DNA of 64,000 nucleotides from Theodoxus fluviatilis (lineage: Eukaryota > Mollusca > Gastropoda > Cycloneritida > Neritidae): contig JAWQFJ010001324.1 in the NCBI GenBank assembly GCA_034096865.1, positions 38,717 to 102,716 on the forward strand, written 5' to 3'. The position numbers and the translations under genes were made by a program. Each line of letters opens with the position of its first letter. Position 1 is the first letter of the stretch. Positions 12,151-26,200 of this stretch are shown here, piece by piece. The notes beneath the pieces are model-generated. The model did not search any database and was not told where the DNA came from. It saw nothing but the letters and a program-made list of their open reading frames with translations.

Positions 12151-15100
12151 CCATCATACCTGAGCTTGTCAAGCAATTTGATCTCCGTGGGAGTTCGGGC
12201 AGGGGAGATAATGGCGTTGTTCTCCTGGGCACAAATCTTCCTTGCGTCAATGGTGTTCAAGCTCTCAGGAAAGTAGCGGTAGCACTTGCCCTCACTGTAG
12301 GTCCAGCCAGAGGAGCAGCCTGAAGCAAAGAAGTGCCATCGGAATGAAGGAAGGAACGAACGAATGAAAGAAAGAATAATACAGTTTTACGGTCTCAGCC
12401 TCTGTAGCCTACTGAAAGATTAAGTCTTTTAAATTGTCCTAGTTGTCTCTTACATATCACGCAGTACGAGGGTGGAGGGGTGGGGGTTTGGGTAATGGAT
12501 GGAGGGGATCGGAGGGGATGGGATGGGATGAATGAGTTTCGTAGCCTATTAAAAATAGAATGAATGAGGTTTTACGGCCTAGCAGCTTTTTTATTGGCTA
12601 TTGGAGGCCTTTGATCGCGAAAAGGATAGATGGATGGAGTTTGACGGCCTATCCGCCTCCTAGGCTATATAAGGCTATTCAGCATAAAACCAAGTCGAGG
12701 CGCGGTTTCCCTAGTTATTCGCCTCTAACGGAAGGCAATGGAAGACGTGGTGGGTCTATTTTAACCCCCGATTTAATCGTTCATGGAAAAACAACCTGAC
12801 TCCTGTTGTCACTTACAGTTATAAAAATGAGAAATGTGGGTCATGTTGATCCGAGGGGAAACCAGGCTCCAAATAGTTCGAGCTGTGAGTCAGCATAATT
12901 TGATCTACCCCTGTTGATTAGCAATGGACTTAACCTCTGAACAGGGAGACCTTTGAAAATCAGACGGACATCTGGAGAGGCAGGTGGTGGTGGTGCGTTT
13001 GGGGATAATGGGGGATTGGGGATAGGAGCGAGGGTGCGGGGAGGGAGTAGTATTGGCCGACCTTTTCCGCAAGCAGCATTTGATAGGAACGCTCAAATCC
13101 AGCCCTACAGCAGTAATCCAAGACAAAGCCTATTAGTAGTCCGAACAGATGACCACGTGTTTCACAAGCTTGGTCAAGATGGATGGATGGCGTTTTACGG
13201 CTTCTCAGCCCCCACTGGGTCAGTAGCATAATTCATCGACAAAACCGTTTTAAACATGCAACGTACAGATTTTGGCAGAGTAAAGTAGATACTTTTATTG
13301 TTTTATTATAATGTTGGCAAATATTCAAATTAAGCTTTAAATCTAAACAAGTGCCCCTCAGTTTTAAAAAAACACACGACGCACGTGAAATGTGCGATTC
13401 TTTTGTCACAAAAAGTTTTTTCCTCGCATTCTTTTCTTGTTCTCCGACAACATCCTCAGAGAGCGTCTAAATCCATGTGAAAATTCATTACGTGCTAAGT
13501 TAAGGGTGCTTTTGATACAATATTCTATTTTTTAAAATTACGAACACGACAGCATACTTGAAAATACCGACTACTGTGAGGTAAGTAGTATATTAAAGAC
13601 TGTACCAATCAAATGACAGTTACGCGCTACGTCACAAAATCGAAGTCACATGGCCTTCTCTCGTTTAGTGCTGAAAACGAGCTCACAAATTGACAAAGTT
13701 TCATTTTTAATTTAATTTTTTCAAACAATACGTGCAGTTTGAACATATTTTACTTCTGAAAAAAATCATGGCACTTTTCTTTTCAGGACATACTTCCGTT
13801 TGGCACTCTAGCAAACGAGACTTGAATATTCATTTAGATAATCTCNNNAACATTTTTCACCAGGCGATGGAGGCAAAAGAATGACTCAGGGAGATTAGCA
13901 GGAGATTAATGCATTGTGATCGTTTTAATACTAGGACCGATGATGATAAATGATGAATGATGGATTAAGAATGATAAAATGATGATAAATGATCAATGGA
14001 TAGATTAATGAGTTTTACGGCCTATCAGCCTCTGCAGGTTATGCAAGATCATTGAGCACGAAATTCACTCGATATCCCTTATTTGCCCCTAACGAATCTC
14101 GTAGAGAGACGCAGTGGGTCTATTCTGACTATCAACCCACAGGAGGCGATGAAGCTTTACAGTCTATCTGTGTAGGCTACGTAAGGCGAATGACTGCAAA
14201 ACCACGAGCTAATTGGAGTGAGAACAAATCTAATCTCTTCTCTCGTTATTCTCCTTTTACGAGCTAAGTGGCAAAAAGTTGTACGAGCTATGATATCGAT
14301 AAATGTATTAATGCAGGTGATAAATTGAAAGGGTCCGTTCTTATTAGCTTTGGTTTTTATAATATAGCTAATTGGCACTTAACACCATTGGAAGGGCGCG
14401 TTTAAATCCATGTGAAAATTCACTACGTGCTAAGTTAAGGGTGCTTTTGATACAATAATCGATTTTTGTAAAATTACGAACACGACAGCATACTTGAAAA
14501 TACCGACTACTGTGAGGTAAGTAATATATTAAAGACTGTCCCAATCAAATGACAGTTACGCGCTACATCACAAAATCGAAGTCACATGGCCTTCTCTCGT
14601 TCCGTGCTGAAAACGAGCTCACAAATTGATAAAGTTTCTTTTTTTTCAAACAATACGTGCAGTTTGAACATATATTACTTCTGAAAATAAAATCATGGAA
14701 CTTTTCTTTTCAGGACATACTTCCGTTTGGCACTCTAGCAAACAAGACTTGAATATTCATTTAGATAATCTCTATTGGGAAAAAAGTTTGACAACTGTAC
14801 ACTTGATATGATCGTTACTTAATTGCTAAATAAAGTCATTATTTGATTTGTGAAAATGCGAATTATATCTGCTCGCATAATCAATCGCTAAATAAAGTCA
14901 TTATGAATTGTTTTCTGTAGGAAATATTGTCATTTTCACTTTGTAGATAGGAGGTTTTTATTATGATATTTCGTTAAATCATTCACATGTTGCGGGGATT
15001 GTGGGGTTGGGGAATGGGGGGTTGTGGGATTGGGGTTGGGATTGGAATGGGATGGAGTGATTGATGAATAATGGAGTTTAACGGCCAATCAGCCGAAAAT

Positions 15101-18100
15101 CACTCGATACATGTATGGTAAGAGCGAGATTAGGTCTAGGCGCGATCTCCCTAGTAATTCGCCTTTTTAAAAATGGCATAGATAGACGTTCACCAAAAAA
15201 TGAATCATTTAACGAATTACTGAAAATTGCAATTTAAGGGAATGGAGACAGGAGCCACACGCACATTTTCTTCTCTTATATAAACTCTCCATTTTCCTTA
15301 AGCAACAATGCTAACTCTTTGGATAATCAACCTTGTCCTCTTCCCAATTCGTGGTCTCCCCCCCAACCCCCATCTAGACCCACTCCCAACCCTCACCCCA
15401 TCCCTCTTTCCTCCCCACCCCTCCTTCCACCATCCCTGCACCCTTCGAGCCATTATTGCGAGGGGGTGTAGGAATGGGGAGTGGGGAAGATGAAATTGTG
15501 TGTGTGGTGTGTGTTTAGGGTGTTGACTTGATAACCTAGAAATTCTGGTCGAGAGGGTGGGGTGGGGTGGGGGGTCTGAGGGTGGGATCGAAGGGGAGTG
15601 GGTGTGGGGAGAAGAGGACAACCGAGATGACGGGGGGTGGGGGGGGATGAGGTTGAGATCGAAGGGGAGTGGGGATGTGGGGAGAAGAGGACATCCTACC
15701 AAGGCACTTGATCATTTCTGATCCACAATAGATACTGCTGAGTACACGTGGACTTGAACCGGTTTTTTCCTGCCCGTGATAGACAGGCGAGAGCGACAAT
15801 CACTAGAATATTGTAGATGCAAATCAAGTCACGATGTCCCTATTTATTCGACTCTTACGCATCGCGTGGGGAGACGCGGTGGGGAGGGAGGGAAGGATGG
15901 ATGGTAAATAGATGGATGGTAAATAGATGGAGGGGTGGATAGATGGAGGGGTGGATAGATGGAGGGGTGGATAGATGGAGGGGTGGATAGATGGAGGGGT
16001 GGATAGATGGAGGGGTGGATAGATGGAGGGGTGGATAGATGGAGGGGTGGATAGATGGAGGGGTGGATAGATGGAGGGGTGGATAGACGGGTGAAGGAAT
16101 GGAGCTTTACGACCTATTAGCCTTTTGGAGTTTTAAGGCCAATGATCACGAACAACTCACGAGCAAGTCAAGTCACGATTTCCCGCGTTATTCACCTGTT
16201 AGAAATCGTGTAGGGAGACACGGTGGAAACCGAGGCAAGGACCGACCATCATCTATCGCTGCATCCAAGCACACTTACCGCCACACACGTAGCCCACAGC
16301 GGACCACTGTGCGTTGCTGAGACAGGTAGAGGTGACGGTGCCGTAGCCACTGTTACATTTGTAGGTCACCGTGTCCCCAACCTTGGATCCAAAGCTACTC
16401 TGACTTGCGTCTGGCACTGAGGGTGGTCTGGGACACGTCACGTCCCTCACTGCAGCAAAGACGGGATGAGTAATGGATAGACACAGTTGAATGGCTCCGT
16501 GAATGGATGAAGGAAAAAAGGTTGGACGAAAAAAAGTGAACATATGGGAGAAAAGTATTTTCAGATAAAAGATTAAATAGATACACGAATTATAGGATAA
16601 CATTTTTATCAAGGGAGAAAAAGAAATCAAAATGAGGACAGAATAAAAAGGAGGACAAAAGGATGAACAAACATCGATATTAAGCATGAAAAACAGAACG
16701 GAAGTAAACCAGAATATTAAACCGTGGAAGAATAAGATAGAAAGTAATATTAAAAAACGACCCCAAAAACAACAACCACCCGGAAACATTTTACTAATGG
16801 ACCTACATTGAACGGATCTGAGAAATGACCTCTTGCTCCACCGACATGTGAAAGCGCACGTTGCAAACAGGAGACAGGCAAGAGCTGGGCGTCCTTTTTG
16901 CACTCCCATCGCATTTTAGCTTAGATAATATTTGCTGACCCACTTCTGAGCGGGGATGGAATGATACATGAATGGTGTTACGGCCTATCAGCCTTTATAA
17001 GATATGCAAGGCCATTAAGCACGAAAATCACTACAACAGTTTAGAGTAAACGCATATCAAGTCACGATGTCCCTATTTATTCGCCTCTTACGAATTGTGT
17101 AGGGAGACACGGTGGGTCAGTCCTAAACCCCCAATCCACAGGAAGGCGCATGCAGGAGACGCCACCTACCGGGGGGTGATCGGGGAGTGGTGGGTAGATT
17201 GCCAGAGCAGCTGGCAGCACAACCGAGAGCTACGTCAGGTTCACTGCATCTGCCTCTTCCCTTCTGGTCGTCACAGTCATCCAGCGTGTTTCGCAGCTCA
17301 TCTGTTGAAAATGATCCACTTCACATCAAATGTTATGCATCGTCATGGATGGGTGGATGGGTGGATGGATGGGTGGGTGGGTGGGTGGGTGAGTGGATGC
17401 ATGGATGCAAGCATGGCTGGATGCAAGCATGGCTGGATGCAAGCATGGCTGGATGCAAGCATGGCTGGATGCAAGCATGGCTGGATGCAAGCATGGCTGG
17501 ATGCAAGCATGGCTGCATGGATGGAGTTTTTCGGCCTATCAGCCTTTGCAGGCTTTAGGCCATTAAGCACGAAAATCACTAGAACAGTTCAGAGTAAACG
17601 CAAATCAAGTCACGATGTCCCTATTTATTCACCTCTTACGAATTGCCCAACCCACAGGAGAAGCATCATGGAAATCAATAGGGCTGATATAAGAGTCAAA
17701 GAATGACGTCTTGAGAAGGTCGGAAAAACGAGAATAGAGTGGCTGATTGATCGATGGAGCTTTACGGTCCATCAGCCTTTGTGGGTTATTTAAGGCCATT
17801 GAATAAGATAAAATCGTTAGAGTTTGTTAGAACTAGAGCAAGTAAAGATCTCCTAGTTATTCGCATCTAATGAGACGCGTAGAGAGACGCGGTGGATCAA
17901 TTCTGACCGGGGGCGGGGGGGGGGGGGGATCGAGACCTTTATGAAATACCATCTTCGTAGGATAGGCCAAGTGACAGGAACGGAGGGCACCAAGTACCAA
18001 GTTGCCTGGTCTTTAATTCTGAGCTTGTCAATGGAAAAGGACGATAATTAAGTTTTACGGCCTATCAGCCTTATGAAGGACCATCGCGAATGAAAATCAC

Positions 18101-21100
18101 TTGAGCTTCCTAGGGTAGTCTAAAGACGTCTCGATTTCGCCAATTAACTTTTTTACAAATCGCGCAGTGAAGCGCGAAAAGTATTTTAACCCTTAACCTG
18201 CAGGTAGTCCCTGTGGAAGAAAAATGGTCGCCAACCTCAACTCCAAGAGCAGCTACGGAGGGAACTAGATGTTATGGAGAATGGTTTCTGCCATTGATAA
18301 AATCAAGCGAGCAAAAATGGCACAATGAGCACTGGGAACATTGAATCCTGCATGGAAGCAGCAGTCTGGCTGCAATGGCGACGTACCTAGATTGCAGGCA
18401 TCGCAGTAGCCTCGTTCACACGTCTCCGCCGTGACGTAGCACCAGGGACGACGCCCCGAGCCAGGATTGCGACAGTAGTTCTCGTCCAGCCCATGGTCGT
18501 TGTCGCTGTCAAGGAGTAGAGCTTTGTTACTCAATGAATGAACGAATGAACGAACAAATGAATGAATAAATTATGTAAGTTTAACGGCCTGTCAGCCTTT
18601 GAAGGCTATGTGAGATCCCTGACTAAATGAATGAATGAATGAATGAAAGAAAGGAAGAAAGAAAGTTTACAGGCTATTTAAGGCCATTGATCACAAATAC
18701 TAAGAGTTGGTTAGTAAACGAGCAAGTCACGCTTCCCTAGTTATTGACCTTATATGAAACATGCAGGGCATCTGAAGAGAAGGGTAACTTGAGAAACTAT
18801 GATACCTTATTTCTTTTGGTGATGTTGGAATGCGTGTTCGGTGGATTTTACGATGTCAGGTTTACACAGCGCTAGGATTTTAAACTGTCCTTGTATAAAC
18901 TGTTAATACTATTCAGGTTTTTTAAACACGCATATCAACGCTCTATGAAAACATGTTGGAATGGATGGATGGATGGATGGATGAATGGATGGTGTTTTAC
19001 GGTCCATTAGCCATTGTAGGCTATGTAAGGCCATCTGATGTGGGAAACACGTGCATAATGTTAAAACCTGCATAAGAGAAAACTTGTGATGAGTTAAACA
19101 CCTGTCAGAAAAGCTAACGAAAACACTGATGAAAAATATTATATGGTAATGGGAACAGACTTAAAAACGGATAAATGGATGAATGGATGGAGTTTAAGGG
19201 CCTATCAGCCTTGTAGGCTATATAAGGCCACATCGTTAAGAAACACTTCCACCATGGTATTAGAACTCTCCGCGACAGCGGAGTATTGTACAATTCACCG
19301 AACTAGTGACATAAAATCAATAAAATCGAGTCCCACAGCCCAACAGCCAGTAAAGGCTGTGCATAGCCTGCAAACACGAAAAAGCATAATGGCGACAGGG
19401 CAAAATTTCACATCTCGATGTCCTTCAGACTTAAAGAAACGTACATGGAGGTGAAGGTGCTGAACGGGCAATGGGCTACATCACGCCATGGCAGGCAGCG
19501 CTTGAAGTCCCGAGTATACGCCTTCTGTCCACGGTACGAAGCTCCATGGTCGTTAAACTTGTAGCACAGTTCTTCCTCTGAAAGTCAGATAGTGTTTAAC
19601 GGCCTATCAGCATTCGTAGGCTATGTAAGGTCATCAAGTACGAAAATCACTAGAACAGTTTAGAGTAAACGTAAATCATGTCACGATGTCTAGTTATTCG
19701 CCTCTTACGAATCGCGTAGGGAGACGGTCAGATTTTACCCCGAACCCCACAGGGCCAGAAGTCCAAGATACTTCACGTGTAAGCCGAGCGAAAGGATCAA
19801 CGATTAAAATGTACTTTTACGATCAAAAACGCTTATTTCCCCAGCAGTGTGGAAGAGGTTTGATGGGTGAGGTATAAGAACTGTGCAAGACCACTGATAA
19901 CCAAATTTATCACAGCCGGTTAGAGTAAGGGCAAGTGGATTATCGATTCTCCTATTCAACATTCACGAATACTGTGAGAAGATAGACTAGTGGAAGAAGT
20001 TGGGATGTTGACTGTGGGTGGAGGTAGTTCAGTTTGGGATGGTTGCAGCTAAGGAGGAGGGCGGCGTGAAGGTAAGGATGCAAATGACGTGGGTGAGGGA
20101 GCATTTCGGTTGGGATGGATGGGGGTTAGCAAGGCCTTGGACAGGTGGAATGGAGGCATGTGGAAGAACAGTTTGGATTGGGAAGGGTGAGAATGGATGT
20201 TTTACGGCCTATCAGCCTTTGTAGGCTATGTAAGGCCATTAAGCACGAAAGTCACTAGAATAGTTTAGATTAAGCGCAAATTAAGTCACGATGTCCCTAT
20301 CTATTTGCCTCATGAATCGTGTAGGGAGGGTAGAGGTTGGGATAAATGAGGGACGTATGGCTCGACTGAGCACAGGAGTGATAGGTGGCATATGGGGACT
20401 ATGAGCCTTGTAGACAATTCAATTACAGACTGAAACCCTCTTTATTCACTGTTCAAGTTGGGGGCACTCCATGAGAATATGCCAGATAGTGACTATGTAC
20501 TGGTAGTACAGGAATGAAGGGGGAGGTGGGAGACGGGGTTGTCGCGAGTGGATGTGAAGACGGGTTTAAGTTTGGAAGGAGGAGGGAGGTGAAGGAAATT
20601 TGAGATAGGTGGCATAGAGCTGAGGGTTTGGCCGATGCAGATGAGTGGGAGGTTTTATGAAAAGGCAGACATGAACAGTGCACAAATGTTCTCACCTGGA
20701 ACCATCTTCACGGTGGCTTGAAAGCCGCGGAATCCAGCAGTCTGGACCATTGTTTCTAGAGTGAGCATTAATGTGTTGCGCACGCTGTGTAGAGAGCCCT
20801 GAAGCTTGCCGTCTCCACCACAAAACCTGCACAGAATGCAATGGATGGAATGAAGATTCATGGCCTATCAACATTTGTAGGGTGGACTATTGTCCAGGGT
20901 GGTTTTGGGGCATGGTCGGGTCTGAATAACTTTTCCCTGTCCCGATGCCCCCCGGCAGCCTCTTTGGCTGCTTGGACAGACCCTGGTTGAGCTATTGGAG
21001 CAGGCCCCCAAATAACCAGCAGCCATGGGCTCCAGCTCATGAGAACATGGATGGATGGATGGAGTTTTACGGCCTATCAGTCTGTAGGTTATGTAAGGTC

Positions 21101-23157
21101 AATAAGCACGAACATCTCCAGTCCAGTTTAGAGTATGCGCAAATGAATTTCCGATGTCCCTATGTATTCGCCTCTTACAAATCGCGTAGGGAGACGCGGT
21201 GGCTCTATTCTGATCCGCAACCCACAGGGAGCCTCATCCGCCATACCCACTATACCATTTCAGCTGTTTCAGCTGTGTGGTCTCTCTTGAAAGCAGTACC
21301 CAGAGTACAGACTTTGGAGTATTTTATAGCTGAAATGATATTTCAGTTTGCTCTGTGTGCCAGAAGCATGCATGACATACTGCTATAAAACCACGAGTTA
21401 ATACGAGTAGCACCTTCATGTGCAACTCCAGAATCGGACTCCACAGTCACAGCAGTCTGCAACCGAACACATCTCCAGGACCAGGATCCATTGTCGGACA
21501 TGACTGAGGGAGACCTACTAGGGTAAACATGATAAATTCTTCATGTTCGATGAACAAGTATAGTAGCTCATTTGCAGACAACGATAATCACAGCTGAAGG
21601 ACTGCCCTGTTCAGAATTATCCATACTCTTGCAGATATCGTGGGTAAATAACTCACTCGAGTCTGAAAAATCACCTTTTTCTAAAATAAAGCAGACGATT
21701 AATTTTTTGTTTAAGTTCGTAGAAATTGCTGTCTTACCGCAATGAAAGCAATCCATCTAACTAACTTTATTCAATTGCTCGGTTGCCATCTGGAGACTCA
21801 CTTCATTGGAACTTCCCCAGGGTTCTCAAAGCTGATGTAGAGAGCGTCTTTGCATTCGGGATCGATGTTGAACCCACTGAATGTCAGAAATAGTTTGGAG
21901 TTTTCAGGACCCTGTAAAACGAAGAATAACGTTGAGCAGGTTGAAACATCGTCACAACTATTTTTTTGGAGAATGGGCTTTTTTATATGAAAAAAGGCAG
22001 ACAAGTGATTGCATACCCTACTTTATTGTATGCAAAAGTCGTGTCATAGTGTCCTAATGCATGAACACATGCATACACGCATGCACACACTCACTTATAC
22101 AGAGGAGGCATTCGACTTGGGATGGGGAAAGGCTAGAAGGAAATACAGAACAAGACATGGCACATTGCAAACTCTCACCTTGATGAACCAGCTGCAGCGG
22201 GCACTGGCAGGGTAGTTGGAGGGGTAGTTGGGTGAAGAAAAAGTCACCTGACGATTGACGTTGGACAGTTGGTAGTAACCTCCACAGTCTGCAACCAAAC
22301 CAATTTGGTTTATAGCTGAAATGATATTTCAGAGTTTGCTCTGTGTGCCAGCACACGTACACAAGCGCGCGCATGCACGCACACGCGCGCGTACACACAC
22401 GTACACACGCGTGCGCACACACGCACATACACACGCATGCACACACACGCACATACACACACATGCACACACGCACATACACATGCGCACCATACACGCT
22501 CGCGCAAGCACCAACTCGGACTTGATGATGTACATGCACTTCAAATATCACGTTGTGGCGAGATCACCCCCCCCCCTTCCCCTTTGTATTAAATTTATTC
22601 AGAAACGAGCCAAGTCGAACTCGTAACAGTTCAGGCTCGTTCGGGATTTTTAGAGCCGAAACAATCATTCCTTTGAGGGTAACGGTTAAAGCTATATATT
22701 AAATTTATGAACCAGAATAGATGTACCCTTGACTGAATGGTTGTGTTGTGATGTGACCCGTCATTGTTTTTTAATCACCTCTGCCCATTTTAGTTTGAGC
22801 TTGCTATTGAGCTTGCTAGAGGTTGTACAATCTGTGATGATTTTGCTGATTTAATAGTGTCTGACGGTAGCATTTTCAAGATGGCTGAAGTAGCAGAGTT
22901 GCCGACGATTGCCGATATTTTGTCACTAGATAGGGCAGGTTTGGATGAGATAATCGGGAGGTTTGCTTTGGAAGCAGGCAGAGGGGCTACTAAGGCTATC
23001 TTGCAGAAAGTTCTGATCAAGTTCGTAGGAGGAATGTGGCATGAGAGTGAAAGCGAGACAAATATCTGACTGAATGGGAATGAATCCCCGTGGTTGTATC
23101 TGTAAGGTTGCGGGAGATTGAGCAAGAGGAAAAACGGATGGAGAGTGAGAGAGAGAG

Positions 23158-23213
<56 letters not shown>

Positions 23214-26200
23214 AAGGAGAGAGATAGAGAAAGAGAAGCTGGACATGGAAAGAGAGAAGTTGATATGGAAAGAAAGGAGGAAAGAGAGGAAAAGGAAAGA
23301 GATAAAGAGAAGTTAGAGATAGAGAAGCTGGAGAGAGAAAGGGAGGAAAATCAGAGGCGACATTATCTAGAAAAGAAGCTGGAGGTTGAAGAGTGAGAGA
23401 GAAAGAGGAACAGACAAGAGCACGAGGGAGCAATTGATATGAGAAAAAGTATCAAGGGGTCCCGAAGTTCTGGTGAGAACTTAAAAGCCTTCTTTACCAC
23501 TTTTGAGAGACTAGCGGAAATTAGAGTGGAAGGAAGACAAGTGGTATCTGCTGTTAGGTAGCGTTTTGACTGGAAAAGCCCAGGAAGTATACACTATGAA
23601 TGATGTTAGAGATTATGCTACTCTAAAGGAGGAAATCCTGAAAAAGTATGCCCTCACCACTGCGGCATACCGTCAAAAGTTCAGGAAATGTAGGAAGGGA
23701 GACAAGGAGACCTACAGAGAGTTCGCGTACCGACTGCAGGGCGCGTTTGACCGGTGGTGTCTCGCTGTTGGTGCTTGCGAGGATATAGACAGACTGAAGC
23801 AAGCGATCATTATGGAGCAGTTTGAAAACTCCGTGGGGGAAGAGATTCGCATCTACTTGGAGAGGAAGATCGATGAGGTCGGTAAGGCAGCTTCTCTAGC
23901 AGATGACTATCATCTGCTTCACACGACTAGTGCGCCGAGGATGGATGGATGGATGGATGGCGTTTTACGGCCTATAAGCCTTTGAAGGCTATGAAAGGCC
24001 ACTAAGCACGAGCAGTATGGAGTAAACGCAATTCAAGTCATGGTGTCCCTAGTCATTCGCCTCTTACGAATCGCGTAGGGAGACGCGGTGGGTCAATTCT
24101 TACCACGAACCCACAGGGGGATCTGGGACGGGAGAAATCCTGGAGTTATCAGGCCCCCGAGATGCACCTGTGTCAGAGAGGTGGATAGTGAGATGTGCGG
24201 TAGTACTACCCCACAGTCACCGCCAGTTGGTGTTTGATTTGGCCGCGACACAGGGGAGTGACCAAAACCTATCAAAGGTTACGGCAACATTTCATGTGGC
24301 CGGGAATGCTGAGAGGTGAAATGGCTGTGCAAGCACTGTGCCGTGTGCCAGCAGGCAGGGAAAAGGGCCTCAGTGAGCCCAAGGCTTGCCTAAGACCCAT
24401 TCTCGCAGTACAAGAGCCATTCTTACGGGTGTTGGACTGTTGGTCCTCTCCCAAGAAGCCGAGGATTTCAGTACCTGCTCATGATGTGCATGACCAGATT
24501 TGTGGAGGCCGTTCCCTTGAGAAACATCATTGCAAAATCCGTGACAAAGGCCATGCTGAGATTGTTTTCCATATTTGGATTGCCAAGAGAATTACAGACT
24601 GATCAGGGCACCAACTTCACGTCAAAGAGTTTCGGCGTGGATCTGAAAGACCTTGGTATCTCACACGTAGTGAGCAGTCCTTACTACCCTCAAAGTCAAG
24701 GAGCGCTAGAACGTTTTCATCACTCCTTGAAGGAAATGTTACGATGATACTGTGACGGTGAGCCTCACAAGTGGCCGGATGGCCTACAGTTTGTGATGTT
24801 CGCCGCCAGAGATGCTGTCCAAGAATCTTTAGGGTTCACCCCCTTTGAGCTCGTGTTTGGACAAGAAGTAAGAGGCCCCTTGAAGATCGTGAAAGAGATG
24901 GTTGGATGGGAATGAGAAAATGGAAATGCTGTCGTTTGTGAGTGGTCTGAAAGAGAATGCTGAAAGCGGTTTAGTGTGCAAATACCCCTCCTGGGTAAAG
25001 CAAAACGACAGATGAAAGAGTGGTACGACAGGAAAGCGCGAGAAAGAAAGTTTGAGCCTGGTGACAAAGTGCTGGTGTTGCCAGTCCCAGGTAGTTCTCT
25101 CTCAGCCCGGTATTCAGGACCGTACGCGGTGAAAAGACGTGTGAGAGAGGTGACCTACATCGTCAGCACCCCAGACGGTCGCCGCAAAGAAACAATGTGT
25201 CACGTGAACATGTTAAAAGTGTGTCGCGAGTGCGAGGACAAGAGGGAGGATGGACGTGCGTGTGGCTGTGATTAAGCCTGGAGGAGATGAGGATCCTCCA
25301 GAGGGGGCGGATGAAAGTGAGGAAGAAACTGGGATGGGACTAGATTTGAGTAATACACATCGATATCAACATCAGGACGAGATGACTCATTTGACAGAGA
25401 GAGAGACGGGGAGTGAAGCCACTTTTGGGCAGGTTTCCCATGCTATTCACGGACGTGCCTCACCGGACTCAGCTGATCGTGCATGACATGGAGTTGCTCG
25501 ACGAGAGCACGAAGCCAGTGAAACATGCATATGGAGTCGCGGGCGAGCAGAAGGATGCGCCGAGGCGAGAGGTGCGATTCCTCTTAGAACATGACTTAAT
25601 CGAGCATAGCTCCAGTAGCTGGAGTTCCCCGTGCATCATGGTCAGAAAGGGTGTGAATGGTGGCGAATGTGTATGGACTACCGCAGAGTGAATGCAGTGA
25701 CGAAGACCGATTCCTACCCCATCCCTCGCATTGCGGAGGAGGAGGAGGGAGGAGGTAGAGGGAAGCGAGGAGGAGGAGGAGGAGGAGGAGAAGGAGGAGG
25801 AGGAGGAGGAGGAGGAGGAGGAGGAGGAGGAGGAGGAGGAGGAGGAGGAGGAGGAGGAGGAGGAGGAAGGAAGGAAGGAAGGAAGGAAGGAAGGAAGGAA
25901 GGAAGGAAGGAAGGAAGGGTTGAGTTTTACGGTCTATCAGCCATTGCAGGCTATGTAAGGCCATTAATCACGAAATCGATGAAACTAGGAGAGCAAATCA
26001 AGTCACTATGTCCCTAATTATTCGCTTCTTACGAATCGAATAGGGAGCGTGGTGAGTCAGTTCTTACCCCGAACCTAGAGGGGGATGGTAGAGTGTAAGG
26101 AAAAAGAATGCTAAGGGATCGACTAGGAGCTCTCTGGTTATTATTGGCAATTGCAGACTGGAGTGGCACTCAAGAATCGGGTTCTTGAGCAACCCCAAGA

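Noticed and set aside
16395..16909. Long minus-strand extension upstream of the sushi exon
   Set aside because: Hydrophobic, Phe-rich translation of AT-rich intron sequence; the sushi exon has its own acceptor at 16449.
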